Shown: positions 60,273-64,000 of the stretch, one piece after another
Position numbering within the stretch: the first letter of the stretch is position 1
Layout: each line of letters opens with the position of its first letter
Source of the DNA: Streptosporangium carneum
GTDB taxonomy: Bacteria > Actinomycetota > Actinomycetes > Streptosporangiales > Streptosporangiaceae
Reading direction: 5' to 3'
Assembly: GCF_027922005.1 (NCBI RefSeq)
Contig: NZ_BSEV01000037.1
Location: 1 to 64,000, forward strand
Length of the DNA stretch: 64,000 nt
Made by a program: the position numbers and the translations under genes
The notes under the pieces: generated by a model
What the model was told of the DNA's origin: nothing
The model's input: the letters and a program-made list of their open reading frames with translations, nothing else
Databases searched by the model: none

Positions 60273-61013
60273 TCAGATGTTGGCGCCGCCGTCGACGGTG
60301 AACGTGGTGCCCGTGGTGAATCCGGACTCGGGACCTGCCAGGTAGGCGACCACCGCGGCGATCTCCGCGGTGGTTCCGAAACGGCCGACGGCGGTGATCC
60401 CCCGAAGGTGCTCGATGAGCTCGGGGTCCTCGGGGATCATCTCGGTGGTGACGGGGCCCGGCGCGACCAGATTGACCGTGATGCCCCGGGGGCCGAGCTC
60501 GAAGGCCACCGCCTTGGTGAATCCCGTCAGCGCGGCCTTGCTCAGCGAGTACAGGCTCTGGCCCACCATGGAGACCCGTTCGCCCTGACAGCTGCCCACA
60601 TTGATGATCCGTCCGCCTTCGCCCAGATGCCGGGTCGCGGCCTGGGTGGTGGCGAACACCGCCCGCACGTTCACCGCGATGACGCGGTCGAAGTCTTCCA
60701 GGGACACTTCCTGGAAGGGCCCACCGGCCCAAATGCCGGCGTTGTTGACGAGGATGTCGAGCCTGCCGAATTCGGCGGCCGTCCGTTCCACGGCCGCCAC
60801 CGCCGCCTCGTGGTCGGCGGCGTCCGCCCGGATGGCCAGGCCGCGCCGCCCCAGGGAGCCGATCTCCTCGACGACGCCGTTCGCGCGCTTGTCGTCCTGG
60901 ACGTAGGTCACCGCGACGTCCGCCCCGTGGGAGGCCAGACGGCGGGCGATCTCGGCGCCGATTCCCCGGCCTCCACCGGTTACCAAGGCTACTTTGCCGG
61001 TCAGTTCAGGCAT
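60273..61013 (-). CDS. SDR oxidoreductase (3-oxoacyl-ACP reductase-like)
   Basis: 246 residues, a classical SDR. VALVTGGGRGIGAEIARRLA (about 8-27), NNAGIW, NVGSCQGERVSM with catalytic Ser, YSLSK (Tyr and Lys intact), PGPVTTEM and the C-terminal FTVDGGANI. NADPH preference is suggested by the Arg after the glycine loop. Substrate unknown. ATG 61013 is the family N-terminus (MPELTGKVALVTG); the frame extends upstream to 61094. A palindrome overlapping its promoter (61111-61120) suggests repression, perhaps by the MarR protein. Confidence 0.9.
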   Translation of the reverse strand: MPELTGKVALVTGGGRGIGAEIARRLASHGADVAVTYVQDDKRANGVVEEIGSLGRRGLAIRADAADHEAAVAAVERTAAEFGRLDILVNNAGIWAGGPFQEVSLEDFDRVIAVNVRAVFATTQAATRHLGEGGRIINVGSCQGERVSMVGQSLYSLSKAALTGFTKAVAFELGPRGITVNLVAPGPVTTEMIPEDPELIEHLRGITAVGRFGTTAEIAAVVAYLAGPESGFTTGTTFTVDGGANI

Positions 61014-61110
61014 TCCAGGCCCTTTCGACGTGATGCCGGGCAGTGAGTTTTCGCGGCGTAACGCCGTTGTGGCGCACCGAGCTCGCATGAACAATCGACG
61101 GAGTCGGCGA

Positions 61111-61126
61111 CTTAATTAAGATCCTA
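61111..61126 (-). promoter_or_regulatory. SDR promoter with CTTAATTAAG palindrome
   Basis: CTTAATTAAG (61111-61120) is a 10-bp perfect palindrome, rare in this GC-rich DNA. Immediately upstream on the minus strand is TAGGAT (61126-61121), a good -10 element, so the palindrome covers the likely transcription start. No clear -35. Probable operator. Confidence 0.5.
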
Positions 61127-61155
61127 ATCGAGATTTGGGCGGAGAAAAAAGGCCG

Positions 61156-61171
61156 TGTGACCCATGTCACA
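61156..61171. promoter_or_regulatory. CRP-type binding site
   Basis: TGTGA-CCCATG-TCACA is a perfect match to the cAMP-receptor-protein consensus TGTGAnnnnnnTCACA, which actinobacterial Crp/GlxR proteins share. It lies 143 bp upstream of the SDR start and 431 bp upstream of the acyl-CoA ligase, in their divergent intergenic region. Confidence 0.65.
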
Positions 61172-61281
61172 TGACGGTAATCCGGATGTTTTCACGCCGA
61201 ATCGAATTACTCGGGAGCATGGAACGAGCAGGCCTTTAGGGCCGGTCGCCGGGGGTGGACAGTGGCATTGTCGGCGCTTTG

Positions 61282-61395
61282 TTAACCGAATGTAAACGCA
61301 TTTCTCCCGGTCTTCGGGAAACCGTCGACCCGGGCTCGGGACCTCTGGGCGTCCCCGTCGTCGACGAGGTCGCGGACCTCGTTCCAGGCGGTCAC
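61282..61395 (-). pseudogene. Possible 37-codon gene-start fragment
   Basis: A short minus-strand frame from GTG 61395 reads VTAWNEVRDLVDDGDAQRSR and ends at 61282. Its beginning follows the same spacing of residues (V-x-x-W-x-x-V-x-x-x-V-x-x-G-D) as VNVWKAVGERVRAGDVDGT in the partial gene at the right edge of the window, so it may be a truncated paralogue. The other parts of 61172-61601 show no gene. Confidence 0.3.
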
Positions 61396-61601
61396 GTGAC
61401 GGCTCTCCGATGAGCGGTGACGCTCCTGGGGGGGCGGAGCGCGGGCGGCAGAGGGCGACGGACGTCGCCGAGCCGCGCCCGACCGGCGGAAATCCGGTTC
61501 CGGACGGCAGGGGGGAGGTATTCCTGTTCTGGAGACGTTCTAGGGACCCGGGAGCCCGGGGCGCCGCCGTGGCGTGTGGTGCCGTTGAGAGGAGTCGTGC
61601 G

Positions 61602-63305
61602 ATGGAGACCGGCGGTAACACGGAGATCTATCTCAGGGCGCGTGACCTGCTGCTCGGGCTGGGCGGGGACTACGCGGAGGCGGTCAGGCGGTTCGCCTGG
61701 CCGAGGTTCGACGGTCCCTTCAACTGGGCCGTCGACTGGTTCGACGCCATCGCGCGCGGCAACGACCGGACGGCGTTGTGGGTCGTCGAGGAGGACGGTT
61801 CGCAGACCCGTCACACCTTCGACGAGATGGCCCGGCGATCGGACCAGGTTGCGGCACTGCTGGCGGCCTGCGGCGTCTCCCGGGGCGATCGGGTGATGCT
61901 CATGCTCGACAACCAGGTCGAGCTGTGGGAGTCGATGCTGGCGGTGATGAAGCTGGGCGCGGTGATCCTGCCGGCGACCACCGCGCTGGGACCCGCGGAC
62001 CTGCTGGACCGCGTCGACAGGGGCGGCGTCCGGTATGTGATCGCCAACGCCGCCGACACCGCCAAGTTCGACGACGTCCCGGGGAGGTACGTCCGGATCT
62101 GCGTGGACGACGCCCCCGCGGGCTGGGTTTCCTACCGGGAGGCGTACGGCGTCGACGCGCCCCCGCCGGCGCATCCGGGCACCGCGCCCGGCGACCCGCT
62201 GCTGCTGTACTTCACCTCCGGCACCACGAGCAGGCCCAAGCTGGTCGAGCACACCCAGGTCTCCTACCCGGTCGGTCACCTGTCGACGGCCTACTGGATC
62301 GGGGTGCGGCCGGGGGACGTGCACCTGAACATCAGCTCCCCGGGGTGGGCCAAGCACGCCTGGAGCTGCTTCTTCGCCCCCTGGATCGCCGAGGCGACGA
62401 TCTTCGTCTACAACTACGGCAGGTTCGACGCGGGCGCCCTGCTCGAGCGGATCCGCGAGGCGGGGGTGACGACGTTCTGCGCGCCGCCCACGGTCTGGCG
62501 GATGCTGATAAAGGCGGATTTGTCGGGCGGTCCGGGGCGGTTGCGGGAGGTGGTCTCCGCCGGAGAGCCGCTCAACCCGGAGGTGATCGAACAGGTCCGC
62601 GACCAGTGGGGGCTGACGATCCGCGACGGCTTCGGCCAGACCGAGATCACGTTGTCGGTCGGCAACGTGCCGGGGATGCCGGTCAAGCCGGGTTCGATGG
62701 GCCTGCCCATGCCCGGGGTTCCTGTCGTGCTGGTCGACCCCGTCACCGGTGAGCGGGCCGAGGAGGGGGAGATCTGCGTCGACCTGAGCGCCCGGCCGGT
62801 CTCGCTGATGACCGGCTACCAGGGCGACGAGACGCGCAACGCCGAGGCCATGGCCGGTGGCTACTACCACACCGGCGACGTGGCCGTCCGGGACGCCGAC
62901 GGCTACATCTTCTACGTCGGCCGCACCGACGACGTGTTCAAGGCCTCCGACTACAAGATCTCTCCCTTCGAGCTGGAGAGCGTGCTCATCGAGCATCCCG
63001 CCGTGGCCGAGGCCGCCGTGGTGCCCGCGCCCGACGAGGTCCGCCTCGCCGTGCCGAAGGCGTACGTCACGCTGGCGGCCGGGTGGGAGCCGGACAGGGA
63101 GACCGCCCTGGCGATCCTGCGGCACGCCCGCGACAGGCTCGCGCCGTACCAGCGGGTGCGCCGCCTGGAGTTCTCCGGGCTGCCGAAGACGGTGTCCGGC
63201 AAGATCCGCCGCGTCGAACTGCGAGGCCGTGAGGAGCGGGCCGCCGCGGAGGGAGCCGCCCTCTCCGAATGGCGCGACGACCAGTTCCCCGAACTGCGCT
63301 CCTGA
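61602..63305 (+). CDS. AMP-forming acyl-CoA synthetase (MACS-like)
   Basis: 567 residues of the ANL superfamily. AMP/ATP loop YFTSGTTSRPKLVEHTQVSY (about 204-223), A5 region RDGFGQTEITLSVGN, A7 YYHTGDVAVRDADGYIFYVG and A8 RTDDVFKASDYKISPFELE, with the A10 lysine in LPKTVSGKIRRVEL. It closely follows medium-chain/acetyl-CoA synthetase-like enzymes that activate carboxylic acids via acyl-AMP. It does not look like FadD3, and no KstR2-like site is nearby, so a link with steroid degradation is not supported. GAGAGGAG precedes ATG 61602. Confidence 0.9.
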   Translation: METGGNTEIYLRARDLLLGLGGDYAEAVRRFAWPRFDGPFNWAVDWFDAIARGNDRTALWVVEEDGSQTRHTFDEMARRSDQVAALLAACGVSRGDRVMLMLDNQVELWESMLAVMKLGAVILPATTALGPADLLDRVDRGGVRYVIANAADTAKFDDVPGRYVRICVDDAPAGWVSYREAYGVDAPPPAHPGTAPGDPLLLYFTSGTTSRPKLVEHTQVSYPVGHLSTAYWIGVRPGDVHLNISSPGWAKHAWSCFFAPWIAEATIFVYNYGRFDAGALLERIREAGVTTFCAPPTVWRMLIKADLSGGPGRLREVVSAGEPLNPEVIEQVRDQWGLTIRDGFGQTEITLSVGNVPGMPVKPGSMGLPMPGVPVVLVDPVTGERAEEGEICVDLSARPVSLMTGYQGDETRNAEAMAGGYYHTGDVAVRDADGYIFYVGRTDDVFKASDYKISPFELESVLIEHPAVAEAAVVPAPDEVRLAVPKAYVTLAAGWEPDRETALAILRHARDRLAPYQRVRRLEFSGLPKTVSGKIRRVELRGREERAAAEGAALSEWRDDQFPELRS

Positions 63306-63310
63306 CCCGC

Positions 63311-63382
63311 CCGTCCGCCCGTCCGCCCGTCCGCCCGTCCGCCCGTCCGCCCGTCCGCCCGTCCGCCCGTCCGCCCGTCCGC
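63311..63382. repeat. Nine-copy CCCGTCCG octamer microsatellite
   Basis: CCCGTCCG repeats nine times without error from 63311 to 63382, six bases after the ligase stop codon. An imperfect copy precedes it. The C/G-biased octamer reads open in all frames and is likely slippage-prone. Confidence 0.92.
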
Positions 63383-63538
63383 CCGTCCGCGCGGCCGTCT
63401 GGCGCGGCCGGTCCGGAGGCCGCACGGCGGACGACCTGTGCGGTGAACGGAGCCGCCGCGCGGCGCTGATCCCCGCTGCCCGGAACGCGCCGGCGCCGGT
63501 CCGCGAGACTGTCGGAGACGATCTGTACTGTCCCGGCC

Positions 63539-63796
63539 ATGTCTGAAGCGGTACTGACGTATTCCTATGCGCGCTCCTCCGGGCTTGACCTGGACTCCGG
63601 CCTCCTGGGCCTGGCCACCTCCGGCGGCATGACCCGCCAGGGGCTGGCGGCCCACCCCACGTTCTTCAGCGGTCTGCTGACCCGGGCGGCGCCCGCCGCC
63701 GCAGGGTTGCTCGGTGTGGCCGACGTCGCCAAGGCCCGATACCACGACAGCCGGCTGGCCGGGCTGGTCCGCGACCGGATCGGGGTGGCGGTGTGA
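63539..63796 (+). CDS. Short protein, likely truncated gene
   Basis: 85 residues. The first 75 (YSYARSSGLDLDSGLLGLAT, then GVADVAKARYHDSRLAGLV) look like the N-terminus of a larger actinobacterial protein that I associate with SWIM zinc-finger genes; the zinc-finger and the rest are absent and the frame ends in RDRIGVAV. The ATG at 63539 has no strong ribosome site. Its stop overlaps the GTG of the next gene as GTGA. It may be an internal-deletion product or simply a short gene. Confidence 0.5.
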   Translation: MSEAVLTYSYARSSGLDLDSGLLGLATSGGMTRQGLAAHPTFFSGLLTRAAPAAAGLLGVADVAKARYHDSRLAGLVRDRIGVAV

Positions 63797-64000
63797 GCTC
63801 CCTCGCGGAAGACCGTCGCACCGCCCCCGAAGACACGCCGTCGTCACGGAGAAGTGTCCGCGTGAACGTCTGGAAGGCCGTGGGCGAGCGGGTCCGGGCC
63901 GGTGACGTCGACGGCACCCTCGCCCTTGTCACCGCACTCGACGCCGACGACCGCAAGGCGCTCGCGGCCGAACTGCCCCGCTACGTGGCGGAGCGCAGCC
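63793..64000 (+). CDS. Partial gene at the right edge, helical-repeat-like N-terminus
   Basis: Open to the window end (69 codons seen from GTG 63793). A second candidate start, GTG 63862, begins VNVWKAVGERVRAGDVDGTL and follows GGAG (63848-63851) at normal spacing. The residues DADDRKALAAELPRYVAERS suggest a helical protein of the type found beside SWIM zinc-finger genes in actinomycetes. The product cannot be named from this part. Confidence 0.55.
   Translation, partial: MSSLAEDRRTAPEDTPSSRRSVRVNVWKAVGERVRAGDVDGTLALVTALDADDRKALAAELPRYVAERS

Noticed and set aside
61602-63305. FadD3 steroid HIP-CoA ligase
   Set aside because: The enzyme resembles acetyl/medium-chain acyl-CoA synthetases in motif context, lies 34 kb from the steroid genes, and no KstR2-like operator is nearby.

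Overview
The window is high-GC DNA from an actinomycete, most likely of the Streptosporangium/Nonomuraea type. I infer this from the GC content, many GTG starts, abundant ATGA/GTGA stop-start overlaps, an AfsR-like SARP regulator, XRE regulators with TPR-like C-terminal regions, and pairs of short actinobacterial conserved proteins. No rRNA, tRNA, CRISPR array or intact insertion sequence is visible. Broken gene pieces recur (WD40 fragment, UvrD-type helicase remnant, frameshifted toroid gene, duplicated 3' gene tail, truncated gene near the right edge), so much of the window is accessory and rearranged.

Layout. 0.25-3 kb: a membrane protein divergent from a MerR regulator, with a textbook long-spacer MerR promoter between them, then a CorA-type Mg2+ channel. 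3.1-7.1 kb: a WD40 remnant, a small two-TM protein and a large STAND NTPase with about 18 TPR-like repeats. The last two share a Gly/Ala-rich signalling-like motif and form my best candidate for an undescribed system. 7.2-12.8 kb and 21.7-27.4 kb: two halves of a steroid (cholesterol-type) ring C/D degradation regulon: hydratase HsaE-like, SDR, EchA20, IpdA, IpdB, IpdC; then an acyl-CoA dehydrogenase pair, an enoyl-CoA hydratase, IpdF, KstR2 and FadA6. Both divergent control regions carry the same KstR2-like operator. The halves are separated by an M4 metalloprotease, a GT1 glycosyltransferase, an AfsR-like SARP and a secreted NlpC/P60-FG-GAP protein.

27.4-32.5 kb: a quinone-oxidoreductase-like enzyme divergent from an XRE regulator, then secreted proteins (three-repeat ricin-B lectin, a small exported protein, an S41 peptidase). 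32.6-39.2 kb: a 2064-residue RHS polymorphic toxin with a Hint domain and a deaminase-like C-terminus, with a small HEAT-like putative immunity protein 25 bp downstream. 39.8-45.5 kb: an XRE/TPR regulator, a short cluster (truncated methyltransferase, HIT protein, frameshifted toroid/TM protein), two short coupled conserved proteins and an alpha/beta hydrolase. 45.5-51 kb: a patatin-like phospholipase, the helicase remnant, an SDR, and an ArsR-SRPBCC operon with two ArsR-type operators.

51.4-59.2 kb: a respiratory nitrate reductase operon narGHJI followed by an HPP-family membrane protein (likely nitrite/nitrate transport), with a 24-bp perfect palindrome upstream of narG. 59.5-64 kb: a MarR regulator, an SDR, a perfect CRP-type site, an AMP-forming acyl-CoA ligase, a 9-copy octamer repeat, and at the right edge a truncated gene overlapping a partial gene that runs out of the window.
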